A stretch of DNA of 64,000 bases from Sipunculus nudus (Eukaryota; Annelida; Sipuncula; Golfingiida; Sipunculidae). The notes below the pieces were generated by a model. It was not told the DNA's origin and searched no databases. It saw nothing but the letters and a program-made list of their open reading frames with translations. The stretch lies in NCBI GenBank assembly GCA_026874595.1, contig CM049306.1:80940142-81004141 (forward strand), read 5' to 3'. The translations under genes were made by a program, and so were the position numbers. Of the stretch, positions 1 to 12,486 are shown one piece after another (positions within the stretch are counted from its first letter, which is position 1; the number at the start of each line of letters is the position of its first letter).

Positions 1-1130
1 CAGGGCGGACGTGATAACCATTTCTATGTCGGTTCATTTAGGAATACACATATAACTCGATACAAATACACAAGACAGCATTCACACAGTGTATACCTCA
101 GTCAAACCAGGATGTTTGTCGAGGTAAGGTTCAAACATACGTAACAATTTCTCCCTGCAAAAGAAGGATTTTCATTCATCATTTATAACGTATTTTGTTT
201 CTCTCGATACCCTGTTAACAACAGACAGATACACTAACAGGATACATGATTTATTTTCTTTCTTCATCGGGATAGGTCTTAGCCTTGAAGCGGTTCTGTT
301 TTTTTTTTGTTTTTTTTTTTTTCTCCAAGAAACGACACTTCTGAGCTTACTTCTCGTATAACTGAACAATGTACTATTGTACATTGCGATTTACATCTAT
401 GTCTGAGGAACGCATTAATGACGATGCAAATATTTTCGTCATTTCTGACAATGCTTCATGGCCTACAGGTAAACTGTCAATCAACATAAACCAGACCAGT
501 CGTAAGCATATTGTGTGTACTTTCTAAAAATACCAAACATGAGCGAGAAAAATTCTGTTTTAACCCAGCACATTAGTAAACCCTTTGGCGTGTTTGTTGA
601 ATTTATGACCGCATGAACACAAGCATGGCTTGCAAGGGTTACAGGGCGCAGGCAGCTTGCAGGCGATACAGGAAATGACCCGCGCCCATGGAGACGGTGT
701 TTTAGTTTGGGTTGTGAGCTCAAATGTATACTATTGTGTAAATTCATTATTTTTAGCATAATATTGAGATTATGGGCGGTTTACCACGATATGAATGCAA
801 CCTGATGCAAGACCACTGCGATACATTCCTAAGTATAACTTGTATCACGACTCGAGTAGGCTTACCAGCCCAATTATCCGATTGCCTACTGAGTCGGGTT
901 GTGACGGCTATACTGCTGTGTAACGGGTACATTACTGAAATATTTTCCAAAAGACGATCAAAATTATAAAACTGAACTACTTGTTCTGTACATTCAAGGA
1001 CCTTTTTTTAGTTGGTCTTAAGTGTACAGCAAGCAGAGACTGGGAAAATATCTAAAGATTTGACATTAATATTAAAATGTATTCGAGAGTTATCCATTTA
1101 ATATATACAGTTCGACACAACGAGGTTTCA

Positions 1131-1203
<73 letters not shown>

Positions 1204-1735
1204 AGCACTGATGGAATTCCACTTTTCATTTTCTAGAAAGCAAAACAAGTCATTGGAAATCCTCTTTCGGCGAGTTTAATAATTATACATTACTTGAACT
1301 ATATGTATGATAAACCCCGCCCTGCTGTCCAATACAGTCCCGAAATACACTTCTTTGCCTTTTATTTTTAACTGATGCGCATGCTCAAAAAGCAACGGTA
1401 AAATGAAATGATTGAGTAATAAAGTGAGAAAAATATAGAATAATTTTATCTCAAAGAACCAAAAAATCTGACATATGCATGCGACACCTGTACTGATCTG
1501 ATGCACCCTCTCAGGTATCCAAGCGACCGAAAACATCCGATCGACGTTTAACAAGTAGTCTCAATGGAGCAGATGTAGGATGAATTTATTGGTTTAAAAC
1601 TCACGTTTTATTGGCTATGTACGTGCCACGACACAACCTACTTAGCTGATAAAACATGTTTCGCGCACTGTAACGATGTAGTTCTGTTCGGCAGTGGGAA
1701 AGTCTGAACATTTTGTGTACCTCATTTAAATTGAG
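1..1735. other. Non-coding 5' flank of the TLR gene
   Basis: I see no convincing coding sequence here. The open frames are short, overlap on both strands, and resemble no known family. The stretch holds a (TA)n microsatellite and a T-rich run near 300-322. The part just before 1736 presumably holds the promoter and 5' untranslated region of the TLR gene, but I see no clear TATA box or start-site motif. An upstream non-coding exon cannot be excluded. Confidence 0.5.
1133..1201. repeat. (TA)n microsatellite
   Basis: A nearly pure TA dinucleotide run of about 69 bp with one AA interruption near 1169. Confidence 0.95.
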
Positions 1736-3904
1736 ATGTGTTTTGTACAGTTATTAGTGGTGATTTTCATCACCAGAGGAATCTGGATGCTTGATGATTA
1801 CAACTGTGGACCTTGCACCTGCAGACAAAAAGACGAAGGTGTTTCTATCAACTGCGCCGGGAGAAAGCTGGAGACCGTTCCCAACCTGTGCAACGATACG
1901 GTATATGAGTTCATTTTATCTGACAATGGTCTGGCGACAATCAATAAATCCACGTTTGTGAATTGCGCAAATATGCATACATTGATTCTGGATCATTGTT
2001 TCATGCAATCACTGCAGGATGATTCATTCTTAGGTCTTCAAAATCTCACCAAACTTAACTTGAGCAGTAATTATTTGAAGCTAGTCCACAAAGACACTTT
2101 TCGTCCACTCCGCGGATTAAAAGTTCTCGATCTATCTTTTTCTACCCAAGGTGGTTTGAATAGTTTTATAAAATTTGCGGACTTCATGGGGCCCCTTCCA
2201 AAAGATCAGCTCATTGAGTTAATCCTGACAGGGATAACAAGTGGAGAGAACAACTCGTGTAATATTGAGGTTAACCAAGTCTTCTGGAAGTCCATCACTT
2301 CCTCAACCTTAGCCACCCTCAGACTGAACAAAAACATGATCCGTAAGATATCTGTTTATCCAGAATATCTTCCGAATCTCAGGATTCTAGATTTAAGTTA
2401 TAACGAAATGGATGTGAATTTTATTTTTAGTACGGACCGCCTGAAACATATTGAAGTTTTAGATATTAGTTATCAGACAATCGGTGTCAATTACAACATG
2501 CCAGTTTTAACGACGGGAATCAAAATAATAAATTTTCCTTCAAGCCTCGTGAAAGTGCTTGCGCGGAGTGCAATGGATGTTGGTACCATACCTGGCGACA
2601 AAATTATCCAAATCAATGGCACAGGCCCTCTCAGTATAAGGCTAATGGATTTATCCAACAATAACGTAAAATCATTTATGGGCAAGATTCAGTTACTTCA
2701 ACCTGCCTCAGATGTCACGGTGGATTTCTCAGGAAATAACTGTCAGAACATTTCTGTAAATGTCTTTGATACATTATTTGCGAAATATATTACAAAAATC
2801 TTGCTAAATAAGAACAGGCTTGGAAAGATGCTCTCAATATCTGGGGGGCCCTTACCAAAACTGGAAAATCTGAAGTACTTGGATCTGTCAGAAAATGATA
2901 TTATCACGTTGTCCCCTTACATTTTTGGTGGTAGTCCTAATCATAAGTTGAACACTTTAAACCTGTCGGACAATAATATTCGCATTTTTTCTCTCAACAT
3001 AACTCGCCTGTGCAACTTGACAACATTAGACTTGTCAAGGAACAGTTTAGTTGCTTTAGATGAAACCACCATGAACGAGCTGAGTGGTGCATTTAACCGA
3101 CAAAATAGTCCAAGACTCAGTTTGGTTATATCAGGAAATCCAATAGAATGTACGTGCAACACAATGGAGTTTTTACATTGGACTTACAACAACAGGGAGA
3201 ATATAAACGACCTGGATCTCACGTACTGCAGATTTAATGAATCTTTGGTTCCTTTGTCCAAGTTAAAATCAAATGTTTTTCCTTCGTTAGAGAAACACTG
3301 TGTTAGTTCACAATGGTTGTACACATGCGTAGGACTGCTGACGGTGTGTGTGGTGTTTCTGTCTTTGTCAGTAATTGCTTACAGACACCGATGGGATATC
3401 AAGTACGCCATTCTACAGTTTAGGATGAGGCGGACTTTGTACAGGGAGCTTGAACAAGAACAAATGGACTTTAAATATGATGCTTTTGTCTCGCACTGTG
3501 ACCCTGATAGTCCCTGGGTGTATGACTGTCTGGTCCCTCATTTGGAGGAAGGAGAAAACCCCCTCTGTCTTTGTCTTCACCAGAGAGACTTCATCCCCGG
3601 CGTCCCTATAGAAGACAACATCCTGAACAGCATCTCTAACAGCCGCAGGACTGTGTTCGTTATATCCCGAGGGTTTGTGCGAAGTGGCTGGTGTAAGTTT
3701 GAAATACACATGGCTCGACTAGACCTGATAGAACGTGGGACTGACAGAATTGTGTTTGTACTGTTGGAAGAAGTCCCGCTATCGGAGATGCCGCGCACCC
3801 TGGTGACCATGTTACGATCACACACGTATATAGAATGGCCAGGAAACGAAATGGCTGATCGCTTGGACATATTCTGGCCGCGTTTGCGTGCTTCTTTGAA
3901 TTAA
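1736..3904 (+). CDS. Toll-like receptor, single-cysteine-cluster type (722 aa)
   Basis: Type I membrane pattern-recognition receptor with no intron in the coding region. Residues 1-18 are a hydrophobic signal peptide. An N-terminal cysteine cap (Cys24, 27, 29, 40) is followed by many leucine-rich repeats with LxxLxLSxN-type cores. One C-terminal cysteine cap (from about residue 470, motif ECTCN) leads to a transmembrane helix at about 527-549 and a TIR domain at about 578-720. TIR box 1 is YDAFVSH, box 2 is LCLHQRDFIPG with the Pro needed for signalling in characterised TLRs, and box 3 is FWPR. In the family, ligand binding outside the cell leads to TIR-mediated recruitment of MyD88-like adaptors at the cytoplasmic face. 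Ligand and orthology cannot be told from sequence. It is paralogous to the TLR at 37071-39257: by hand count 105 of 143 TIR residues match. The first ATG is used because a signal peptide begins there. Confidence 0.95.
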   Translation: MCFVQLLVVIFITRGIWMLDDYNCGPCTCRQKDEGVSINCAGRKLETVPNLCNDTVYEFILSDNGLATINKSTFVNCANMHTLILDHCFMQSLQDDSFLGLQNLTKLNLSSNYLKLVHKDTFRPLRGLKVLDLSFSTQGGLNSFIKFADFMGPLPKDQLIELILTGITSGENNSCNIEVNQVFWKSITSSTLATLRLNKNMIRKISVYPEYLPNLRILDLSYNEMDVNFIFSTDRLKHIEVLDISYQTIGVNYNMPVLTTGIKIINFPSSLVKVLARSAMDVGTIPGDKIIQINGTGPLSIRLMDLSNNNVKSFMGKIQLLQPASDVTVDFSGNNCQNISVNVFDTLFAKYITKILLNKNRLGKMLSISGGPLPKLENLKYLDLSENDIITLSPYIFGGSPNHKLNTLNLSDNNIRIFSLNITRLCNLTTLDLSRNSLVALDETTMNELSGAFNRQNSPRLSLVISGNPIECTCNTMEFLHWTYNNRENINDLDLTYCRFNESLVPLSKLKSNVFPSLEKHCVSSQWLYTCVGLLTVCVVFLSLSVIAYRHRWDIKYAILQFRMRRTLYRELEQEQMDFKYDAFVSHCDPDSPWVYDCLVPHLEEGENPLCLCLHQRDFIPGVPIEDNILNSISNSRRTVFVISRGFVRSGWCKFEIHMARLDLIERGTDRIVFVLLEEVPLSEMPRTLVTMLRSHTYIEWPGNEMADRLDIFWPRLRASLN

Positions 3905-4170
3905 AAGACGAATTTTGGCACGACCAGCTGATTGTGTGTCTGCATGCTTTTCATGCAAATTGCATCATTGTCATAACAAGAAAGAATGTACAGGACTATA
4001 CGTACCGGTCGGAAACATATATGATAATTTGATGTTCAAGATAAAATTTCATTATATATGAGATAATACTTTTATTTAAAGTACTATCAATACGGGCCGC
4101 AATTTAATCGGACTTTGTATTAATACTAAAACTTGCTTTTGTAAAAATTAAGGTATAAATTGTGCAAGTA

Positions 4171-4176
4171 AATAAA
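4171..4176 (+). promoter_or_regulatory. Candidate polyadenylation signal of the TLR gene
   Basis: AATAAA lies about 267 bp after the TLR stop codon in an AT-rich 3' flank. The position fits a 3' untranslated region of ordinary length. No transcript evidence is available. Confidence 0.45.
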
Positions 4177-4471
4177 TCTGTTTGATTGAATTATCATATT
4201 TTTCTTGCTTATATAATATGTTAATATTCTAATCCCCATTACTTGCCTTTCCCAGAAGTGTAAGCAAATATAAATGCTTGAAAAGGCAGGCTCTATATAT
4301 GACAAATTATAGCCTATTGGAAAAGGTATACATCTAGGAAATCATGGTTTATATACAAAGGTAGGACTGATACTTGCAACAATAAGCAAATTTGGCACTG
4401 GTATGTGACGCAGAGTGGAGGGGATTATCAAGCGAACTTAAGCAATGGAATAAAAAAAAGATTACTTTGTA

Positions 4472-4498
4472 TTAATGTTACTTCGAGAGTAACATTAA
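4472..4498. other. Perfect 11-bp inverted repeat with 5-nt loop
   Basis: TTAATGTTACT, then the loop TCGAG, then AGTAACATTAA. It lies about 570 bp past the TLR stop. No T-tract or other RNA-processing context is evident, so it is recorded as a structure only. Confidence 0.7.
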
Positions 4499-6119
4499 AT
4501 ACACGGAGACCCTTGGTATGGAAACGATAACAGAAATGACCATTACTCTGATGTTAGTCATTTGCCTGAAATAAACTAAGTAAAATATAATGTAATAATA
4601 TATACTGTTTGGTCACATAGTGTAACACAATGCAATAAATCAGTTCACAGGAATGTGTCCCATCGAGCATAGTAATTTCTTTTTTTTTGTACTATGAGCT
4701 TAATAAAATATATGTCGCACAATGGGAAAAAGAACGGTCATTTAATACAGTACAACATAATATACATTCTAAGCTACGACTGAAAGCTGCAGGATTAGGT
4801 AAAGTAAGCAGAAATGAGCCGAGTGCCAAGAGTAAAATGCAACAAGGATTGTGGAATTATTATCAAACTAGCTTAACTGATGCGATCAACAATGATAAAG
4901 TCAATATTAGACAGGAGTAAAACTAGGCGAAAAGAGCTCCTTGATCTTGAAGCGTAATGAAAACGAGGTTCATTGTTGATTACTGTCTGTGTTGTGGGTA
5001 ATGTGTCAGGATATATTTTAAATACACTATAGTATGATATAATATAATATACAATACATCCCTTTTTATGACTAGCTCGGTAAATGTTCATGTCTGAACA
5101 AAAGTATATCAACATGCAAGAATTTGACCATTTGTTTCCTCTACCATTAACTCGAGTGTTCTGTTTTCAGAAAATTTATTGATCCTGTCACATGCCATCA
5201 TTTGTTTTTCTCCTAAATAACAAGTGGAGAGTCTTCCTACAAACACCCTTCTATCACTCTGAGACCAGCTACACCTAGTCTTGTTGTAAATTGTCTCACC
5301 ATTTATCACCTAGCTGGAAAACACCGCTGACAGGTTTATGATGCTGTGACGAATAAAGATCACGATTTGAAACTACTCAACTGCCAACGCTTCCTGATGC
5401 ATGTTCTTAACGCTTGTAATTTATACAACGGCTTTAAGATTTCATTTAATGTGTCCCCTAGATAACACATGACTTTGATTCTTCTCACGTTCAAAGCATA
5501 GGAAACTTCCTTGCCTTGAGGCAGTCTTTTCACAAAACTCTCCTGAAGTCCTTAATCAGTGACCCTTTGAATACATCAAACTGTTTTGCATGCTATCAAT
5601 CACACACACACACACATAAATACAGGACGTAAAGACGTAATAAGCACCCCAAGCGCTCTCCAGATTAAATTTTAACTACATTTTTTTCCCTTAAAAAGCG
5701 ACCCCCTCCCCTTAGTTTCGAACGTCTTACATAAGCTGCATTGTTTGTTTGACCTCACAGGGCATTCACGGCGATTCATGAAAGTCAACGAGCCCAAGTG
5801 ATTACTGTATACAGTTATGAATAAAATAATACCTAATCGAAACGATAGCTTTGGTATTCAACATCTTAATACCAACATATTACATGAACCCGGTATTTAA
5901 TTAGTAACAACACCTAATGCTGATCTTAAAAGGCATTTCGTGGAATTTATGTCCTTCGCTTCCGCCTCTTGTTATTTTGACTTCCTGTGATCTTCATGCT
6001 TGCCTTCTCAATATGTTTTAGTTTTTATTTTCCAATGAAGTTTTCTCCACATTTCATAATACCTGTGTTTTAGTTTTCATTGTCCCCTGAAGATGTCTCC
6101 ACATGTCATATGTCATAAT

Positions 6120-6400
6120 TTTTGTTGTGAATTGGGAACAAAAGGGACATTTTTTGTTTGTTTTGGAGCTGGTAATAATAAATTATCAGACAAACACTCT
6201 TAAACCAAACCAAGGTATTAATGAGAGCAATCAATGGCCCAAATTTGAATGAAATCGGATAATATTTAGGAAAGCTGTCGCACGGAAACGAGACATGACG
6301 GACGGACGGACAGAGGGAAAAACAGACAGATGGACAAACCCAAATCAATGGCCCTCGTTTTGCGGAAGCGGGGGACAAAAATTCATAGATGGCCTTTGAC
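6120..6400. repeat. Dispersed repeat fragment with GACG run and terminal hairpin
   Basis: A short GACGGACGGACG run follows text reading CGGAAACGAGACATGACG and precedes a GC-rich imperfect hairpin near 6350-6375. This style resembles short non-autonomous repeats I associate with mollusc genomes. The assignment is from memory of style, not from a match. Confidence 0.4.
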
Positions 6401-7871
6401 ATACATCGCTGCTGATCGAATAAGGCTAAAAATTTACAGGCTGTAAAATGAATCTATCAAAATAACAACACTATTTGCATATGAACTTATTTGCCTGATT
6501 GTATATATATTTAATATATATATATATATATATAAATATATCATCATTGTGAGATCCCGATATTAATGCCAGAAGTGCATATTTAAATTGAACTTAGAGC
6601 ATGACAGGCGAAACAAGGAGTATCACGACTCTAGCTTGACCAAAAATATGAAAATGTCATAAGCATCATAAACAAATATGTTAATAAATAAATAAATGTC
6701 ATAAACATTTTCTAAAGCAAAATCTGAGCGAAATTGAAAGAGAACTTCTATATGAGCTATTTTGATTGTAACTTGATTGTTTGAAGTAACTTTATTCATA
6801 ATAAAGCAATATTTGAAATTGACATCGAGAGTTTGTATATACAGAAAGGGGATCTGGATGCAAGGTCGGGCACTGCGAAGGAATTCGCTCTACGAGTGTC
6901 CCGGTATATATATATATATATTGCAGTATATAGTTAAATCAAAGCGTTTTAATGCCAGCTGATTTATAAATGTATATGTTTGTGCATGTATATGTATGAA
7001 TAAGTAATTATACATGTAAATATGTTTGTTCGTGTGTGTATGAATATATTTGTATTGTTGGGTATGTAAACAAGTGCATACCGCAGACGCTCACATTCTC
7101 ACGAATACTTAACTTCAAAAGATTCTTAAGAGAGAATTTTACCCAAATTTCACCAGTATATTTGCATGTACAGATCAGTTACTTGTAGCGTTTAACTAAA
7201 CTTGATTTGGATCAATCCGTTTTTCTTTTTTTTTTTTTGTATTGTGATGTGCGTGTATATATACAGATACGTTATATATGTATAATTGTAAATTTTATAT
7301 CAAGCATTGTTTTCCTCGTCTAGTGTATTTTTTTTCTATAATGTTGACAGTATATTTTTATTGAACTATATCATGTCCAGCAAAGCTTTTGTATTAGCCC
7401 GTGGCCAATTTGGTTATCCTGGTGAAAAAATACGTTTTAACCAAAAAAATTGTCACCAAATTGTTTTTACAGCGTTTATAATCTTACAGTAACAAAAATT
7501 GTAGTGTTCATTTTTGACGAAGAATAAATACCAGATTACATATGCTTCTACACTTTAACACTGCTGAGCAAATTGAGTCATTATTCATGGAGCAATGGAG
7601 TAAACTTTACAAACTGTGTTGTAACAGTCAGAAATAAAGAACTCTGCTCTGCAAGCAAAGAAAGTACTGAGGCGCGGCACGCGGGGCGCAGCACGCGGTT
7701 GATACTTACGGGCCACCATAAAACATAGACGAGAGCTTTTCCTGCGCATTTAATGGAGTCCATGAATTCAATATAAAAACATAGATTGAAACAACGATCG
7801 AGGAATTCCGATCTGCCCTCGTCTAACGTGACACACGGAAGTCCAGGTTTCTTCTATTAAGCATGCCGATT

Positions 7872-7881
7872 GTCGACAACT
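7872..7881. repeat. LINE target-site duplication, 3' side
   Basis: GTCGACAACT lies immediately beside the poly(A)/poly(T) end of the LINE and matches 13533-13542 exactly. Confidence 0.75.
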
Positions 7882-8278
7882 GCTTTTTTTTTTTTTTTTT
7901 TTTTTCTTATTACCTTCTTTCAAGATGTCTCAGAATATTTTCTTTACCAGTTTGTTTATTAATTATCTTTTTCATCATCGACATCTCCCGGAACTTAGAA
8001 TACAAACATTTACATGCATACAAGAGCAACAATGTTATACCGTAAATGTAAGAGTATTTCATTTAACTTTTTGAATTATCAAAAATGTATCAACCCAAAG
8101 ATAACAATATACGTTTCCACTTTTGCTGATGTATTTCTGACTTTTTGTGTTTTTCGGCAACATTACGTTCCAATCTTTCTAACCTAATCAAATATTTCAT
8201 AAATATATGAATAGATGGCGGATTTATTTTATCACGATAGGAAAACAGAACAAACTTAAAATTCAAACAATGAAATAT

Positions 8279-9509
8279 CTACAATGATCTTATATATGGG
8301 AAATTTTTATCACACCCCATATAAATTAAAGCTGGACTCAACCGTGGCATATTAATTCCAGCACTCTTTGCCCATGTTTTAAGCTGATTATAAAAGGTTT
8401 TACTCACATGACACTCGCAGAATATATGTACTACTGACTCATCTTCAATAAAACAATATGAACATCTTTTACTATCCATTATTTGCCAGTTGTACAGTTG
8501 TTCATTCACCGATAAAATATTAAATAGTACCCTATACTGAAATTGCCGCAGATACATGTCTAAGGTCGTGCAATATACATGACTAACTGCCTCATCCCAT
8601 TTAAAATGGTCACCTAACAGATTATGTAACCTTTCTTTACAAATTGGTTCATATAGCTTTTTTATTAATTACCATCGAATAAACAGTCTTAAACTTCACA
8701 TTTTCCAAATCAATTTTCGTTTCGTTTACCATCACAATGTTACTCTTCACTTCAAAGGATTCTATTTCATCTGGAATATTATTTAAAAATATTTCTTGTT
8801 TCCATTTCGCGGGTATCGCTTTCTGTACTGATAGCCAAGGTAAAAACGTTTTTATATACATGGGATTATCTATTGTAACCAAATCTTTTAAATCTTTAAC
8901 CCTACCATTTTTGTTAAACATCTGAAAGACGTACTTTATACCTAGGTTAGCTATATGCGTATTAAAAATTGTTCTTTTGTCGACTCCGATACATTTATTG
9001 TTCCATACTTGTTGTAAACAAATATAAGCAATTGATTCAGGATTACACATTGTATATGACGCCCATGACTGCAAACAGTGAAAATAAAAGGTAGGCAATT
9101 TTTTTGCCAATATTAGACGGATCAAAATTTGTATCTACATATCTTAAACCACCAATGCCTCTCAGTTTGGTATGACTGTATACTTTGTTTCTAATAAATT
9201 CTTTAAGCTTACTATCCACATTACTCTTTGACTTTCAATGATAGAAGCTATATCCGGCAATCCTATGCCGCCACTTTCTGTCTTACCAATCAATACTTCA
9301 TACTTGATTTTAGGCCTTCTGCCGTACCATATAAAATCAACAACACAGCTTTTTATTCGCTTAACAAACTCTCTCGGTGGTTCAATTATATAAACGACAT
9401 ATAATAATTTTGAAATACACATGGATTTCAAGAGAATATTTCTACCAAAAATCGTTAGAGATCTAATGTTACACATACTGAGTGTCGTTTTCATTTTGTC
9501 TAGATACAC
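8279..9509 (-). pseudogene. LINE ORF2, C-terminal part (broken)
   Basis: Continuation of ORF2 after the reverse transcriptase. The segment 9509-9162 carries the thumb-like region with IWYGRRPKI and GGIGLPD, conserved in L1/Tx1-type ORF2 proteins. Segment 9125-8649 is in the same frame but separated by a stop. Segment 8557-8279 is in another frame and holds a CSYC...H...C motif (CSYCFIEDESVVHIFCECH), the cysteine-histidine motif common near the end of such proteins. At least one stop and two frame changes break it, so no intact product is expected. Confidence 0.85.
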
Positions 9510-9568
9510 TCAAAATTAAGAGAATCGGATAACTTCAGGTTATATGTGTGCCATATTCCTAATATTTT

Positions 9569-10714
9569 TTATGCCATTTTTATATAAATTAACCCATTTA
9601 AAATCTTTGGTGCCAAGTGTATATTCTTTGTTTTTCCCATATAGGCAGCTTCGCATTTATCATAATTAATCTGTACTGATGAGACTTTCCCAAATTGTTC
9701 CAATATATCCATAACCGATTGCATAGACTGAAAATCTTTAAGAAAATATGTTGTGTCGTCAGCGAATAGACATTGTTTAATCTCATAGCCGTTGATATCT
9801 ATGCCTCTAACCGAACTGGAATGACGAACAAGTATTGCCAAAATTTCAATGACAAACAGGAATAAATATGGGGCCAAAGGATCCCCCTGCCGGGTTCCCC
9901 GTTCTAATTTAAAATAGCCAGTAGTGTACCCATTGTTTATCACACAGCTTTCCACGTCAAAGTGTAACAAACGAACCAAGGTTAGAAAATCATGTCCAAA
10001 ACGAAATCTCTCCAGTGTGGCGAAAAGAAAATTATAATCGATGGAGTCAAAGGCCGCTGCGAAGTCCACAGCAAAAATAATAGTGTTTCTATCTTGTAAT
10101 TTACAGTATTCTAAAATATCAGAAATAAGACGATTAGTGTCAGATATTCTCCTGCCTTTTATAAATGCGCTCTGATCTCCATGAATTAGTTTTGGAAGAA
10201 TTGTCTGTATCCGTTTAACTAATACTTTACTTAATATTTTTACATCAACATTTAATAAACTTATTGGCCGCCAAGATGACAGGTGTCTATTGTCCTTGCC
10301 TGGTTTCTCTATCAAAGTTATAACGGCTTGTTTTTGACTTGGAGTTAAAGCTCCATCTCTGAAACACTCATTAAGACAATTTAACAAATCGTCACAAATT
10401 AGATCAAAAAAGGTTACATAAAATTCTTTCGGCAGACCGTCGTTCCCCGGGGTTTTATTATTTTTCATTTCTTTTAATATATCATTCTTTGTAAGTGTAC
10501 CTTCGCTGCTTAAAATGTCATTTTCAGACAAACGGGGAACATTGACTTTAGAAAGAAAATCAGAGCATTCACTCTCACTGGTATCTGTCTTTCTGGAAAA
10601 CTTTTGTTTGTAAAACAATCTTATTTCTTCCATTATTTCTTTGGAGCTTGTTAACTCTTTATCCGACTTAATTAATTTCTTAACAGTTGTTCTCGTTTTG
10701 TTTTTCCTTGCCAT
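9569..10714 (-). pseudogene. LINE ORF2, reverse transcriptase domain
   Basis: This is the longest open piece of ORF2 (381 codons). Reverse transcriptase motifs appear in order: SAFIKGRRISD, the block with FAVDFAAAFDSIDYNF (first catalytic Asp), GTRQGDPLAPYLF, and the catalytic CLFADDTTYF. This enzyme copies the element's RNA at a nicked genomic target. All catalytic aspartates are present. However, the frame differs from both the endonuclease part (11858-10872) and the C-terminal part (9509-8649), so frameshifts at about 10714-10872 and 9509-9569 disconnect it. The Met at 10714 is only where the open frame begins, not a true start. Confidence 0.92.
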
Positions 10715-10871
10715 ATTTAAAAAAAAAACTTAGTATTTCGTTTCCCTTCTTCAAACCATTCAACACGTGATCTTACTATCTGTCCTGCATTTAAGTTTTC
10801 ATAATATTCCTAAATTTTCTTTTTAATTTCATTATATATTGTTTGACTTGATTTTTTGTTTCTTGATAGAT

Positions 10872-11858
10872 TTACCTCCGCATTATACAGAGCCTTTTCA
10901 AGGTTTGACAGTTCCTCTCTCTCTTCCGCTTTTCTTTAGAGAATTTAATAGAAAATTCTCGTATTCTAAACTTTAAATATTCCCACCATTGTTTTGCTCC
11001 CATATCATTTCTATCCTTGTTCCTCAAACTATTTACGTACTCCTTAAATTTACTTATAAACAGAGGGTCCTTTAATAATGACATATTAAGTTTCCAATGT
11101 GAAGGCCCTTATTCTCGTTCTGGTATCGAGTTAAAGTGACAAACAACGGCTGAATGATCTGTCAGAATAGCCGGAGCAATCTTTATATTTTTAACATGGG
11201 CATTCAGCTCACTATTTGAGAATATGTAATCAAGTCTGCGCTGCCGCAAAGGGGTTTTTGATCTCCAAGTGTATAGACGTTCATCTGGGTTCCTTATCCT
11301 AAACAAGTAAATTAATTCAAACGCTGACATCATATTGTTAATCAGTTTTACAGATTTAACTTTGGTTTTAAAGCTTGTCTCGTCTGCATCAAGCTCATTC
11401 AGACAAACATTAAAATCACCTCCCCATATTACCTTCATTGCAGAGTCAACTTGCAATGAATTAATTTTTTCCCATATATGTTGGTAAAAACGAACTTGCT
11501 CTGGCTCTGTATTAGTTGCATACGTATTTATAAATAAAAAACCATGGCCCTAAACAAGAGCTTTTAGTATTATGTATCTACCATTAATATCAACGTGTTT
11601 ACTTATTTCTTTAAATTCTAAATTCTTTCCAATCAGGGTAATTACACCACGAGATAAATTCGTCCCGTGAGAGAAAAAACTAACTCCCTTCCACTGTTTT
11701 GTCCATGTTGTTATAACACTTTCTGTACTGTGAGTCTCCTGAAGAAAAATAACACTGTTGTTTCCTCCTTTGTCCAATAACCATTTGTACATTTCTTGTC
11801 TTTTTTTCAGTCTCCCTATTCCCCTGACATTTAACGTTAATACTGAAAAATTAAACAT
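10872..11858 (-). pseudogene. LINE ORF2, apurinic-type endonuclease domain and linker
   Basis: N-terminal endonuclease of ORF2, which nicks the target DNA. The start at 11858 is a Met directly before the first motif, SVLTLNVRG. The other family motifs follow: FLQETH, GGDFN, RRLDYIF and TDHSAV, so the Asn, Glu, Asp and His active-site set is complete. One frame runs from 11858 to 10872 but is cut by TAG at 11552-11550 and TAA at 11111-11109. Past 10872 the frame is lost before the reverse transcriptase. The domain is recognisable but would not be made whole. Confidence 0.9.
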
Positions 11859-12486
11859 AAAGATTCGGCTTCAGTTATCTTGGATATTTTCATGGCCCGC
11901 CAACATATATTACGTACAAAATCACACACATAAATATTCGGTTTGTTAACAATATCTATCCCCTTGATCAGGTACATCTGAGATAATCTCAAAATATCAA
12001 TTTTTGTCGTGATAATACAGTAACTGAAGAAAATAACCATGCTTATAGTAATAACAAAATTTTATATAAGCATATATAGCACTTGGCGCTATTCGATAAA
12101 AATTAGATAATGAAGATTATTTTTTTTTAAAATCAGTGAATAAAGAATACGGGAGGTAAAGGTTCAGTGAGAATCAAATGTCACCCGCATCCCTTAAAGA
12201 ATAGATATAAATACACTGATTTTTTATTACCGAAATGTGTGGATAAAATATGTTGAGACCGGCTCCGTTTTTTTTATGATTACTCCTCACAATAGCAATA
12301 CGGGAATATTGAATACAAAATGCAATATGATACAGGCAGGCACAAATATTCACGGAGAACGACCTAACTTTCTTGTCCTGGTGTCGACGTTAGTTGTGGA
12401 TTGGTCTGCATTGCCTCTGAAAATAGCTTTGGCGGATTTTGTTGTAACACCTGCACCCATGAATAAAATTTACCGCTGCTGTTGAA
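11859..12486 (-). other. LINE inter-ORF region
   Basis: About 630 bp between ORF1 and ORF2. The part next to ORF1 (12486-12364) stays open in the ORF1 frame after its stop for 40 codons, so ORF1 may once have ended at 12364. The rest is AT-rich with T- and A-runs and has no recognisable coding content. Confidence 0.6.

Larger units (their letters stand above)
3905..7871. other. Non-coding stretch between the TLR gene and the LINE
   Basis: After the TLR 3' flank I see no supported gene. The frame at 4687-4920 is short and resembles nothing I know. The stretch holds a perfect 11-bp hairpin (4472-4498), a short CA repeat near 5600-5615, a dispersed repeat at about 6120-6400, and short TA runs near 6504-6540 and 6905-6922. 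Confidence 0.5.
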